A DNA stretch of 36,044 bases from an uncultured bacterium (GTDB taxonomy: Bacteria > Cyanobacteriota > Vampirovibrionia > Gastranaerophilales > Gastranaerophilaceae): positions 1-36,044 of the forward strand of contig CANAIK010000013.1 of NCBI GenBank assembly GCA_947361225.1. The letters run 5' to 3'. A model generated the notes under the pieces. The model ran no database searches and was not told the origin of the DNA. It worked only from the letters and a program-made list of their open reading frames with translations. Of the stretch, positions 1 through 7,642 are shown in pieces. Both the position numbers and the translations under genes were made by a program. Position 1 is the stretch's first letter; the number at the start of each line of letters is the position of its first letter.

Positions 1-645
<645 letters not shown>

Positions 646-665
646 ATAAATTCGAAGGAGAAAAA

Positions 666-1064
666 ATGAAAAAAGCTTTATTGTTATCATTATTAGCACT
701 TTTTATTTTTGGTATTGGAGCTGATGCTAAACTTAGCTTTAAAAAAGACAGTCCGAAAGAACCAAAAGTTAAAGCGCAGAAAATAAAAAAACCAAAAGAA
801 CAAAAAGGATTACCGGTTGCAAAACAATCAAAATTTAGACGAGATGTTTTTAGGAATTCCGAATACAAAGAACTAAAAACACGTTTCTTTGAGGCAGAAG
901 GCTATGGAGATACTTACAACTGCAAAGTTGAACAACAAAAATTCTGCAAAGTTAAAGATGTTGAATCAGGTATCTATGTTCTATGCGATAGAGACGTAAC
1001 TAAAACCCAATGGGAATCGGCAAAAGTATTCTACAAATACGGAAGATGCACAAAACTAAACTAA
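666..1064 (+). CDS. Small exported protein of unknown function
   Basis: A 132-residue protein not recognised as a known family. It begins with a clear signal peptide (MKKALLLSLLALFIFGIGADA, cleavage near residue 21), continues with a Lys/Pro-rich stretch (residues ~25-55) and ends in a compact domain with four cysteines (NCK, FCK, LCD, RCT) that could form two disulfides in the periplasm. The start is supported by GAAGGAG about 6 nt upstream. It follows serS by 20 nt and is ended by a strong hairpin terminator at 1237-1262. Between its stop and that terminator lies the left copy of the inverted intergenic repeat. Confidence 0.8.
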   Translation: MKKALLLSLLALFIFGIGADAKLSFKKDSPKEPKVKAQKIKKPKEQKGLPVAKQSKFRRDVFRNSEYKELKTRFFEAEGYGDTYNCKVEQQKFCKVKDVESGIYVLCDRDVTKTQWESAKVFYKYGRCTKLN

Positions 1065-1071
1065 AATTTTT

Positions 1072-1230
1072 AAGCCCTATGTAACAGGTTACACTAAAAA
1101 ATAGTTAAAAACGTCATGCTGAACTCGTTTCAGCATCTTACCAATTATCGGATTCCTAAAAACAAATTCAAAATAACATTGTAATTAGTTTTTAGGAGTA
1201 TTTAGAGTAAAAATTGCATATAAATTCCAA
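1072..1230 (+). repeat. Intergenic repeat, left copy (inverted relative to 7641-7855)
   Basis: About 159 nt that align, on the opposite strand, with 7641-7855. Shared blocks include TTACACTAAAAA, TAGTTAAAA, GTCATGCTGAAC, CATCTTACCAATTATC, ATTAGTTTTTAGGA and ATAAATTCC. This copy lacks about 55 nt present in the right copy. It contains a palindrome, ATGCTGAA-ctcg-TTTCAGCAT, around 1117-1137. Similar CATGCTGAA palindromes are, from memory, common intergenic REP-like elements in many bacteria. The outer ends of the two copies face away from the ~6.8 kb block between them. Confidence 0.85.
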
Positions 1231-1236
1231 ATTCTT

Positions 1237-1269
1237 TAAGCCCTCAAAATAACGAGGGCTTAATTTTTT
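1237..1269 (+). terminator. Intrinsic terminator of the serS-side transcript
   Basis: Nine-base-pair stem TAAGCCCTC/GAGGGCTTA (1237-1245 and 1254-1262) with an 8-nt loop, followed by ATTTTTT. It lies directly inside the left repeat copy. Confidence 0.85.
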
Positions 1270-1281
1270 ACAAAAATTAAT

Positions 1282-1310
1282 TTGAATTTTTCTTATAAAT
1301 TATATATTAT
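1282..1310 (+). promoter_or_regulatory. Sigma70-type promoter of the metalloprotease gene
   Basis: TTGAAT (1282-1287), 17-nt spacer, TATTAT (1305-1310). Transcription would start near 1317, giving a ~25-nt leader that contains the TAGGAAG ribosome binding site of the gene at 1342. Confidence 0.65.
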
Positions 1311-1341
1311 TAAAATTATTAGGAAATTTTTAGGAAGTATT

Positions 1342-2028
1342 ATGAAAAAAATTTTATTAACCTTGACTCTTATTTTAATTTTTAGTGCAAATGTTGCTCA
1401 AGCATTTGAAATTGATTATTTAAAAGGTGGAAAATCGGAAGAATTAATGCAAAAAGTTGGATATAGAATATTGAATGCAAATAAAATTCCTTATCGAACC
1501 AATTTTCTTTTGGTTAAAAAAAGCCAAATTAACGCAGGGACTTCTTGCAGAACAAAATCGATTGTTCTTTATGATACAACCTTAAGATATCTAAACACAG
1601 AAGACGAGTTAGCGGCAATTTTAGCCCACGAAATTTCTCATTTGGTTGATTTGAATCAAGGGGCTTTTAAAGGACAATTTTCTTGTTTTACTCAATCATT
1701 CGCTCCTAAAAAATATGAATTTAAGGCCGATAAACGTGCTGTTGATTATTTAGTTAACGCAGGATATCATCCGGTGTCAGAAATTATTGTTCTAAATAAA
1801 ATTACCGATCAGCCTAGATACGATTGGTATTTATCCCATCCGCTAGGCTCCAAAAGAATGATGGCAATTTATGAATACATCTACAATAAATATCCGCAAT
1901 ATTTAGTTGAGAATCCATATAAAGACAATGCTGTTTATCAAAACTTTTTGTTAACTTCAAGAGACAACAGAAAAAAATTACAAGAAAAAGTTAAAGCAAA
2001 CTCAAATAAACAGATAAATTATCTATAA
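1342..2028 (+). CDS. Exported M48-type zinc metalloprotease
   Basis: A 228-residue protein with a signal peptide (MKKILLTLTLILIFSANVAQA) and a gluzincin active site. The HEISH motif at residues 96-100 gives two histidine ligands and the catalytic glutamate; E126 in YEFKADKRAVDYL is the likely third ligand; the SHPLGSKRM stretch (~165-173) matches the HPxxxxR element of family M48. It is therefore probably a periplasmic or envelope protease related to HtpX/BepA-like M48 enzymes, without the long TPR extension. An in-frame ATG exists at 1282, but the start at 1342 has the ribosome binding site TAGGAAG and yields the signal peptide; 1282 lies in the promoter. The next gene starts 10 nt downstream, so the pair is likely an operon. 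Its substrate is unknown; the neighbouring prepilin genes make envelope protein quality control a reasonable guess. Confidence 0.88.
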   Translation: MKKILLTLTLILIFSANVAQAFEIDYLKGGKSEELMQKVGYRILNANKIPYRTNFLLVKKSQINAGTSCRTKSIVLYDTTLRYLNTEDELAAILAHEISHLVDLNQGAFKGQFSCFTQSFAPKKYEFKADKRAVDYLVNAGYHPVSEIIVLNKITDQPRYDWYLSHPLGSKRMMAIYEYIYNKYPQYLVENPYKDNAVYQNFLLTSRDNRKKLQEKVKANSNKQINYL

Positions 2029-2038
2029 AAATAAAAAA

Positions 2039-2728
2039 ATGAAAAAATTTATTGCATTATTAATAATATTCAATTTTATTATAACCCCCTTGGCGCTGTC
2101 CCAAGAGGTTGAGTTTGACGACGCTTTTTTTGATAGTTTAATTGAAAACTTAGACAAAAACTTAACTATTAAAAAAATAAAACCCGATCCGATTGTTGAT
2201 GAGTTTGTTATTAATACTCTTAGTTCTAACTTAAAAATCAACTTAAAGCCTCAAGAACTAATTAAAGATGAGCTATTGTCTAATTTGAATTATAAAAAAC
2301 TAAAAACCTATAAACCTGTTAATTTTGAAAATATTGACTCAAATATAATTACAATTCGACCCCAAAAGCCTTATTCCACAAGGAATTTGTCGGAAGGTGA
2401 GGAAATTTATTTCTATTTATCGAAAGATTCAACAATTAACAATAAAAACCATAAAAAAGGTGAAATTGTAAAAGCTAGAGTTGAAAATATCACTAAAAAC
2501 GGGGCTTATGGGGTCCCTGCAGATTTTACAATAGGAAATTTTGTTCTTGTTTCAAATTCCCTGGAGCTTGAAGGAGAAATTTCAAAAACAGGCGCTAATA
2601 GATCCTTATGGGTCAATCCAACCGCTTATGTATTATCCCCTTTCTTTGGGATTGGCTTGTTAATCCTTCCAATTAGAGGAGGGCACGCAAAACTCAGCCC
2701 CAACAAAATTTATGAGTTAAATCTTTAA
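2039..2728 (+). CDS. Exported protein of unknown function
   Basis: A 229-residue protein with a signal peptide (MKKFIALLIIFNFIITPLALSQ). No family is recognised. The N-terminal half is charged and probably helical. The C-terminal half (residues ~120-229) looks like a beta-rich module (GEEIYFYLSKD, KGEIVKARVENITKNG) followed by a hydrophobic glycine-rich segment (YVLSPFFGIGLLILPIRGG) and the ending AKLSPNKIYELNL. A similar arrangement closes the SLH protein at 24893-26323 (PVGSIVYGRVV, then a Gly-rich stretch, then ALNPNEELTVIF), suggesting a shared module. It follows the metalloprotease by 10 nt and its 3' end overlaps the convergent HTH gene by 12 nt. The short spacing leaves little room for a Shine-Dalgarno, so translation may be coupled. 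Confidence 0.75.
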   Translation: MKKFIALLIIFNFIITPLALSQEVEFDDAFFDSLIENLDKNLTIKKIKPDPIVDEFVINTLSSNLKINLKPQELIKDELLSNLNYKKLKTYKPVNFENIDSNIITIRPQKPYSTRNLSEGEEIYFYLSKDSTINNKNHKKGEIVKARVENITKNGAYGVPADFTIGNFVLVSNSLELEGEISKTGANRSLWVNPTAYVLSPFFGIGLLILPIRGGHAKLSPNKIYELNL

Positions 2729-2968
2729 TAACTCAAGTTCTGTTTCGTTGTTATTTTTTTCTTTTTTGACGATTTTTAACTCATAGCCTAAAAACTCAAG
2801 AATATCTTGAACTTTGTTGAATTTTATCGATTCAGTTTTGAGCATTTTAGAAAACCCGCCAATCGTCATTTTTTCATAACCCGCATCGTTCATTTTTTGA
2901 ACGAGTTTTCGCATTGAAACCCCGTTTTTTAAAAGCAATATTCTAATTAACTCACGAACATTATACAT
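2717..2968 (-). CDS. Small Cro/C1-like HTH protein, divergent from the first prepilin gene
   Basis: An 83-residue, all-helical, basic protein. Residues ~15-60 (SMRKLVQKMNDAG, TIGGFSKMLK, FNKVQDILEFLGYEL) read as a lambda-repressor/XRE-like helix-turn-helix, the last part matching the helix that follows the DNA-binding unit in that family. It is transcribed away from the large prepilin gene at 3086, with 117 nt between the two starts. That gap contains a 10-bp palindrome overlapping the prepilin promoter, so it may repress that promoter or its own. The Shine-Dalgarno is weak; a start at the internal Met19 would cut off the first helix and is less likely. The 3' end overlaps the convergent gene by 12 nt. 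Confidence 0.65.
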   Translation of the reverse strand: MYNVRELIRILLLKNGVSMRKLVQKMNDAGYEKMTIGGFSKMLKTESIKFNKVQDILEFLGYELKIVKKEKNNNETELELLKI

Positions 2969-2998
2969 AATTATAACTGTAATCTAAAATTATACTTG

Positions 2999-3027
2999 TT
3001 GACAAATTTGTTCTATATTGTTATCCT
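2999..3027 (+). promoter_or_regulatory. Promoter of the first prepilin gene
   Basis: TTGACA (2999-3004), 17-nt spacer, TATCCT (3022-3027). The -35 box is a perfect consensus. Predicted start of transcription is near 3034, leaving a ~50-nt leader with AAGGAAT ahead of the ATG at 3086. Confidence 0.7.
3002..3011. promoter_or_regulatory. Candidate operator palindrome
   Basis: ACAAATTTGT is a perfect 10-bp palindrome overlapping the -35 box and spacer of the prepilin promoter, in the gap shared with the divergent HTH gene. Short palindromes in AT-rich DNA can arise by chance, so this is a candidate only. Confidence 0.35.
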
Positions 3028-3085
3028 ATAGTAGACATTGTATAACATTAATTATACATACATTAAGTAAAAATAAGGAATCACT

Positions 3086-4972
3086 ATGTGTATTAAAAAT
3101 GAGAACAAAAATTTGAAAAAAGCTTTTAGTTTAATTGAGCTATTAATTAGCTTAATCACAATTTCAGTCATTATGGCTGCTATGGCTCCTGTGGTTACAC
3201 ACAAACTTAAACACGGAGGGGTTTCGATTGGGACCAAGAAGTTAAGTATGAAATGCCCCGCAACAGTTGGGTCTCAATGCACACTTTGTTTGGGAAACCA
3301 GTGTATTGCTTGTCCAATTGGATGTGGGACTCAGTTTAAAAACACACTAACTTGTAAGTGTGAAACTTGTACACAAGCAAATTGTGTTAACTGTACTTCG
3401 GATAGAAATAAATGCGATAGATGTAAGTCAGGTTATCAAAAAAGCGGGGATGGATGTAGTGCTTGTGGAGCAGGATATTATTCCAATGAAGGCGGAACCT
3501 GTCAAAAGTGTGCTAAGGGTACTAAAGCTAATTCAAGTAGCGCTGCAACAGGATGCACAACTTGTGATGGGAATAAAGAATATCAAGATAGTGAAGGGCA
3601 AACTACTTGTAAAACCTGTAGTGGGTTTGTACACAACAATTATAGATCTTGTACAAGCTGTGCTGCCGGAACTTATTGGAGTGCATCCTCATCAACTTGT
3701 CAAAGTTGTGGCGCAGGAACTTATTCTAATAGTGCTAATGTTACAAGCTGTTCCAGCTGTCCAAGCGGACAATATCAACCCAATAGCGGACAAACAAGTT
3801 GTATATCTTGTAGTGGAGCTGTAAATGATTCTAAAACCGCTTGCAGGTCTTGTAGTGATTTTGGTTCAACTTGTATAGCTTGTAATTATTATGCTTGTAC
3901 TAATACAAGTTGTGAATCGAAATCCAGCTGCACCTCTACTCAAAAATACGATGGATGTCATTGCGTGGGATGTCCCAGTGGACAAGTAGCTAATGCAGAT
4001 AAATCAGATTGTTATACACCCTCCACTGCTCCAACAAGTTGCAAAGATGGGGAATACTTGGCGAATAGCAAGTGCAATCCTTGTCCAGCAGGGTGCACAA
4101 AGTGCTCCGGTGAGACGAGTTGCACGGAATGCAAGAATGCAACAGGGGATGATCCTGAGTATTTGTTAGATGGAGGCAAGTGCAAAGCTTACAAAAAACC
4201 CAATTCGCAGGAGGTTTGTAATACTTTAACAGGAAATACAACAATTTACATCCCGGACGATTACACAAAACCAAATGATGGTGGGTTCTGTATGTCCAAA
4301 AGGAATGCAGGGGATCAAGGGGGACCAAATGCCATTTACTCTGGTACAATTAGTTCGCTAAAAGCCGGAAGCAGCGCAACAAGAGATAACTGCACAAATA
4401 CAACAGGAACAAAATGTTGTTGGACTGATGGAAAAACTTCGGGTACTTGTTCAGGCAGTGATGTTGTTAATAATATTCCAATATTAACAGCTTTGAGCAC
4501 TGTAAACAAATTTAATTATGAATCCTGTAACAGAACTGTTTGCAATTGGTGGGCAGCGGATTATATTTGCAGAAATATTGAACCAGGCAACAAAAAGAAA
4601 ATTTGGAATCTACCCAGTAAAAAAGTTTTAGAATCCCTTGTAAGTGCCGTAAACAATGGTCCAACAAGCAAAACAGATACTTCTAAATTTAAAATTCAAA
4701 GATATAGCGGCAATACAGGACTTCAATTATGCCAATCTGGAACCGCTCAAAACACTGCGGGTTCTCCTCGCTGCGAGAATGGCTCTATTTGCTCCGGTTC
4801 AAAAGTTAACAAGTGCTATCCTAGTATTGTTTGGAGTCTGACTAATAGTGAAGATGGTTATACTGTGAGCTATTATTCCGGCGGTCTCGCTCTAGGTGTA
4901 TATTCTACTTTAGAAGGCAAACTTAACGCTTATTCTGTTCGCTGCGTTATGTATAAATACATAGAAGACTAA
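3086..4972 (+). CDS. Giant cysteine-rich type IV prepilin-like protein (copy 1)
   Basis: A 628-residue protein with a class III prepilin leader: a short basic start, then KKA|FSLIELLISLITISVI (cleavage expected before Phe14, with the conserved Glu at mature position 5), and a hydrophobic helix to residue ~35. Residues ~55-380 are packed with about 50 cysteines, mostly as CxxC units separated by 8-20 residues (e.g. CSACGAGYYSN, CQSCGAGTYSN, CSSCPSGQYQP). They resemble growth-factor-receptor/GCC2-GCC3-like repeats seen in eukaryotic and parasite surface proteins. The C-terminal ~230 residues (CNTLTG to SVRCVMYKY) resemble the FISUMP/DUF1566-type domain, with WNLPSKKVLESL and a closing SVRC. This predicts an extracellular, disulfide-rich protein presented on or by a type IV pilus-like machine. 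Ordinary pilins are 120-200 residues. It is paralogous to 5320-7113. Its base composition looks less AT-rich than its neighbours. The cargo or adhesion target is unknown. Confidence 0.85.
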   Translation: MCIKNENKNLKKAFSLIELLISLITISVIMAAMAPVVTHKLKHGGVSIGTKKLSMKCPATVGSQCTLCLGNQCIACPIGCGTQFKNTLTCKCETCTQANCVNCTSDRNKCDRCKSGYQKSGDGCSACGAGYYSNEGGTCQKCAKGTKANSSSAATGCTTCDGNKEYQDSEGQTTCKTCSGFVHNNYRSCTSCAAGTYWSASSSTCQSCGAGTYSNSANVTSCSSCPSGQYQPNSGQTSCISCSGAVNDSKTACRSCSDFGSTCIACNYYACTNTSCESKSSCTSTQKYDGCHCVGCPSGQVANADKSDCYTPSTAPTSCKDGEYLANSKCNPCPAGCTKCSGETSCTECKNATGDDPEYLLDGGKCKAYKKPNSQEVCNTLTGNTTIYIPDDYTKPNDGGFCMSKRNAGDQGGPNAIYSGTISSLKAGSSATRDNCTNTTGTKCCWTDGKTSGTCSGSDVVNNIPILTALSTVNKFNYESCNRTVCNWWAADYICRNIEPGNKKKIWNLPSKKVLESLVSAVNNGPTSKTDTSKFKIQRYSGNTGLQLCQSGTAQNTAGSPRCENGSICSGSKVNKCYPSIVWSLTNSEDGYTVSYYSGGLALGVYSTLEGKLNAYSVRCVMYKYIED

Positions 4973-4978
4973 ATTTTT

Positions 4979-5044
4979 CTTATATTTTTGTGTTTTGGTA
5001 TTTCGAGGGCTTTGATTTTTAATTCAGCCCTCTTTTTTTATAGA
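4979..5044 (+). repeat. Terminator-containing inverted repeat, copy A
   Basis: About 62-65 nt immediately after the stop codon of prepilin copy 1 that recur, inverted, after the stop of prepilin copy 2 (5251-5309). They start with CTTATATTTTTGTGTTTTGG and run through the whole hairpin terminator, differing at only a few positions. The coding regions are much more diverged than this repeat. Confidence 0.88.
5005..5039 (+). terminator. Intrinsic terminator of prepilin copy 1
   Basis: Stem GAGGGCT (5005-5011) with AGCCCTC (5026-5032), 14-nt loop that can pair further, followed by seven T residues. Confidence 0.88.
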
Positions 5045-5254
5045 CTGCATTAAAACTAAAAGCGGTTACAATGGTAGTTTTAGAATATTTTTTTAAACTT
5101 ATTCTTAACAAATCTTTAAATTTTTTAAACTTTTTATCAATTTTCAACTTTTCAATGGTTTTTAAATAATATTAATAAAAATTAAACTAAAAAAGGTACA
5201 GAAGGGATTATGTGATAATGGTTTACAATGAATTTGTAAACCATTATTTGCCAT
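5040..5254. other. Non-coding gap between the convergent prepilin genes
   Basis: This very AT-rich stretch between the two terminators contains no credible reading frame. Its only obvious structure is the perfect 13-bp inverted repeat at 5215-5247. Confidence 0.6.
5215..5247. repeat. Perfect 13-7-13 inverted repeat
   Basis: ATAATGGTTTACA (5215-5227), 7-nt spacer ATGAATT, TGTAAACCATTAT (5235-5247). There is no T-tract directly after either arm, so it does not look like a terminator. It could be a hairpin, a protein-binding site or a recombinase core site; only one copy was seen in the window. Confidence 0.7.
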
Positions 5255-5309
5255 AAAAAAAAGAGGGCTGGATTTAAAAATCAAAGCCCTCAAATACCAA
5301 AACACAAAA
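5251..5309 (-). repeat. Terminator-containing inverted repeat, copy B
   Basis: Reverse-complement partner of 4979-5044, placed just after the stop codon of prepilin copy 2. The two differ by single-base changes and small indels (for example TATTTCGAGGG against TATTTGAGGG). Confidence 0.88.
5255..5291 (-). terminator. Intrinsic terminator of prepilin copy 2
   Basis: On the minus strand: GAGGGCT (from 5291 to 5285), loop, AGCCCTC (5269-5263), then a run of eight T residues. It mirrors the terminator of copy 1. Confidence 0.88.
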
Positions 5310-5319
5310 ATATAAGATT

Positions 5320-7113
5320 TTATTCGACCCAGCTTTTTAGTATACATCTTGTTGAAAAAGCGCTGGTTTTATCAATACTTGCCCCGTCATATGAAGTGGC
5401 TTTTTCATTGTCATATATGTAGCTGGTACTACCTATCTTTACATGTGCTCTTGTAATTACAAAACCAGAACCACCCTGTATCCAAACTACGCCTGGAGCG
5501 CAGCCGTTTGTCTTATTGTTTCTTGCAAATTTTGCTCCTTTGCAGCTATCAAAACGAGCAAAACATCTTGGGGCGCCTCCGGTACCACCGCTTGACGCAT
5601 TACAAAGCTGCAATCCGCTTGCTCCTTTATAATTTTGAATATAGCTTATATTAGTGTATTTGCTTGTATCTGTAAAGGATGCTTTGAATTTTTTACCCTT
5701 GCAAGAATAAGTCTTATAATCTCCGCTTTCAGCATCGGGGTCAGGACAAGGTTCAAGATAATTTATAATATTTTCTATAATATCAACGATTGTTCCATCA
5801 GGTAAAGTCCAATCGCCTTCTATGCTTTTTCCTATTTTATAGTGAGAGCAAGCATATTCGGCAGCTTTGTAGTTGCAAACAGTTCTTTTGCAAGCGCCGT
5901 AATTAAAAGGAGAGTAGGTAGGACCGTGACTATAGCTTGACACGCTTTCTTGGCAATAATCGCCGTTTGCCGTGTTTGTTGTTGCTGCCCCACTCCAACA
6001 GCAGGCAGTATCAGCAGGACAAGTTCCCGCTCCGGTTCCTGAGGCTTTTAGTGTCGTTATTGTGCCATAATCAACAGTGGGTCCGTCTGAATCCCCTGCG
6101 TTTTTCTTTGTCATACAAACCCCGGGGGTATTATCAAGAATTTTAGTACCCGACTCACTCCCTGAAATTGCCGGGATAAATATGGCTCCGAATTGGTCAC
6201 AATCACTCTGGTTCTTCGGCTTTTTAATTTCTTTGCAGGTTTTATCGACCAGCTTATATCCATCAATGCAGCTTTCGCATTCAGCTGTCCCTGAAACACA
6301 AGTCTTACAAGTACTCGGACAAGTAACAATCGGCGTTATTACATCACAACTCGTCTTGTCTGTATTCGGTTGCGTCCCTGCTCCACAGGGTTTACAACGA
6401 CACCCATCGTGATAATTATTCCCCATACACGTACTTTTATCCACACACATAGAATCACACCCTGTGTGATTGGCATTCGCTGTTTCATTTACTCCACAAG
6501 CACTGCAGCTGGTCCCCGAATAACTTGGGTTTGATTGATACGTATTTCCGCTACACGCTGTACAGTTATTTCCCTCTCTTCGATATCCTGCTCCACACGT
6601 CTTTTGCGTACAACCTTTCCTGTCTGCATTCGGAAAATACCCATTTGCCGTATCACATTCCTTGCATTGTGTCTTTAGGTTCTCATTCTGATACTTGTAC
6701 CCCGTATCACACTTAATACACCCGCTACTTCCCCCATTGGATACATAGGGAGCATTGCACGCACTGCAAGACCCATTCGATTGTAACCCATACCCATCAT
6801 TGCACCTATCGCACTTGTTCCTATCTGAGTTGCAGTTCCCACAGTTGCCTTGAGTGCAGCTTTCACACTTGCAGGTTGAAGTATTCTTAAATTGATTCCC
6901 ACAACTTATAAGACAAGCAATGCATTGATTCCCAAGACACATTGCGCAACTTGAACCAACCGTAGGCGGACATTTCATTGATAGTTTAGTTCCAATTGAT
7001 ACCCCTCCGTGTTTCATTTTGTGCGTTATAATCGGCGCCATTGAGGCTAGGATTACTGAAATTGTAATTAAGCTAATAAGTAGCTCAATCAAAGAGAAAG
7101 CTTTCTTTTTCAT
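5320..7113 (-). CDS. Giant cysteine-rich type IV prepilin-like protein (copy 2)
   Basis: A 597-residue paralogue of the protein at 3086-4972, in the opposite orientation. The leader is MKKKA|FSLIELLISLITISVI with cleavage expected before Phe6 and Glu at mature +5. Both paralogues share THKxKHGGVSIGT right after the helix and the same order of parts: prepilin helix, cysteine-rich repeats (here ~residues 45-290, e.g. CDRCNDGYG, CSACNAPYVSN, CESCIDGYKL), then a C-terminal FISUMP/DUF1566-like domain (CDQFGAIFIP, VCMTKKNAGDSDGP, CCWSG, GLQLCNASSGG, FSTRC). The start has AAGGAA eight nucleotides upstream. It is transcribed divergently from the HTH gene at 7310 and has its own terminator. It is likely exported and disulfide-bonded. 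Both copies have intact frames, so both are probably functional, perhaps as alternative or paired surface components. Confidence 0.85.
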   Translation of the reverse strand: MKKKAFSLIELLISLITISVILASMAPIITHKMKHGGVSIGTKLSMKCPPTVGSSCAMCLGNQCIACLISCGNQFKNTSTCKCESCTQGNCGNCNSDRNKCDRCNDGYGLQSNGSCSACNAPYVSNGGSSGCIKCDTGYKYQNENLKTQCKECDTANGYFPNADRKGCTQKTCGAGYRREGNNCTACSGNTYQSNPSYSGTSCSACGVNETANANHTGCDSMCVDKSTCMGNNYHDGCRCKPCGAGTQPNTDKTSCDVITPIVTCPSTCKTCVSGTAECESCIDGYKLVDKTCKEIKKPKNQSDCDQFGAIFIPAISGSESGTKILDNTPGVCMTKKNAGDSDGPTVDYGTITTLKASGTGAGTCPADTACCWSGAATTNTANGDYCQESVSSYSHGPTYSPFNYGACKRTVCNYKAAEYACSHYKIGKSIEGDWTLPDGTIVDIIENIINYLEPCPDPDAESGDYKTYSCKGKKFKASFTDTSKYTNISYIQNYKGASGLQLCNASSGGTGGAPRCFARFDSCKGAKFARNNKTNGCAPGVVWIQGGSGFVITRAHVKIGSTSYIYDNEKATSYDGASIDKTSAFSTRCILKSWVE

Positions 7114-7191
7114 AAATGAATTCCTTATAGTTTTCTTATATTTTTACACTTATATGTTTCTCTTTTTCCCATTAACAGGAAATATACTTCT

Positions 7192-7220
7192 AAGATACCA
7201 TGGATTTAATTAAAAGTAAA
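7192..7220 (-). promoter_or_regulatory. Candidate promoter of prepilin copy 2
   Basis: On the minus strand: TTTACT (7220-7215), 17-nt spacer, TATCTT (7197-7192). Transcription would start near 7185 and give a ~70-nt leader. Each box matches the consensus at about four of six positions. Confidence 0.45.
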
Positions 7221-7231
7221 ACATATTTTAC
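7216..7231. promoter_or_regulatory. Candidate operator, GTAAAA-4-TTTTAC
   Basis: A 6-4-6 inverted repeat (7216-7221 and 7226-7231) that overlaps the proposed -35 box of prepilin copy 2 and lies in the gap shared with the divergent XRE regulator. The position suits repression by that regulator, but the motif is short. Confidence 0.35.
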
Positions 7232-7309
7232 ATTTGTACTAAAAAGTTAAATATGGTGGGTTAAAAAGGCAATATATGTAAGGTATTTTAAATAAAAAGG
7301 TAAAAACTT

Positions 7310-7642
7310 ATGATATATGATGATAAAAAATTTATTGGTGAGGTTATAAAAAAAGCAAGGCAAAAAGCCAAATTAAGCCAGGCTGAGCTATCCGAAAAAA
7401 TCGATATGACGGATAAAAACCTCGGAAATATTGAGAATGGAAAACAATTTCCCCAAGTGAACAATTTTTTAAGGCTCATTGAGTTTTTGGGTTTGTCTTT
7501 AGAAGATTTTGGCGTTAGGAAAAAAGAAGATAAAGACGAATCCAAAGAGGCGCTCCTAAAACTCATTCTTTTATCCACGACAAAGGAATGTCAGGGGTAT
7601 TTGGAAATTTTGAATGTTATTAATAATGTTATAAAAAATTAG
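7310..7642 (+). CDS. XRE-family HTH transcriptional regulator
   Basis: A 110-residue DNA-binding protein. Residues ~7-65 form a textbook Cro/C1-type helix-turn-helix (IGEVIKKARQKAKLSQAELSEKIDMTDKNLGNIENGKQFP); the remaining ~45 residues are a charged helical tail that may dimerise. The ATG at 7310 has AAGGT upstream. It is divergent from prepilin copy 2 with a 196-nt gap that contains a palindrome, a typical layout for local or self regulation. Its stop codon lies at the inner edge of the right copy of the flanking repeat, so it is the outermost gene of the repeat-bounded block. It is distinct from the smaller HTH protein beside prepilin copy 1. Confidence 0.88.
   Translation: MIYDDKKFIGEVIKKARQKAKLSQAELSEKIDMTDKNLGNIENGKQFPQVNNFLRLIEFLGLSLEDFGVRKKEDKDESKEALLKLILLSTTKECQGYLEILNVINNVIKN

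Noticed and set aside
3400-3900. Repeated TGT-rich units that look like a tandem array or CRISPR
   Set aside because: The periodicity is protein-level (CxxC repeats) with variable spacing and no identical direct repeats.
3360-4349. Long reading frames in other frames and on the opposite strand of the cysteine-rich prepilin gene
   Set aside because: They arise from the repetitive, less AT-rich codon pattern of the real gene, have no ribosome binding site, and encode low-complexity products.
5937-6902. Plus-strand and alternative minus-strand frames over prepilin copy 2
   Set aside because: They are shadows of the paralogous cysteine-rich gene; the real frame has the prepilin leader, Shine-Dalgarno and terminator.
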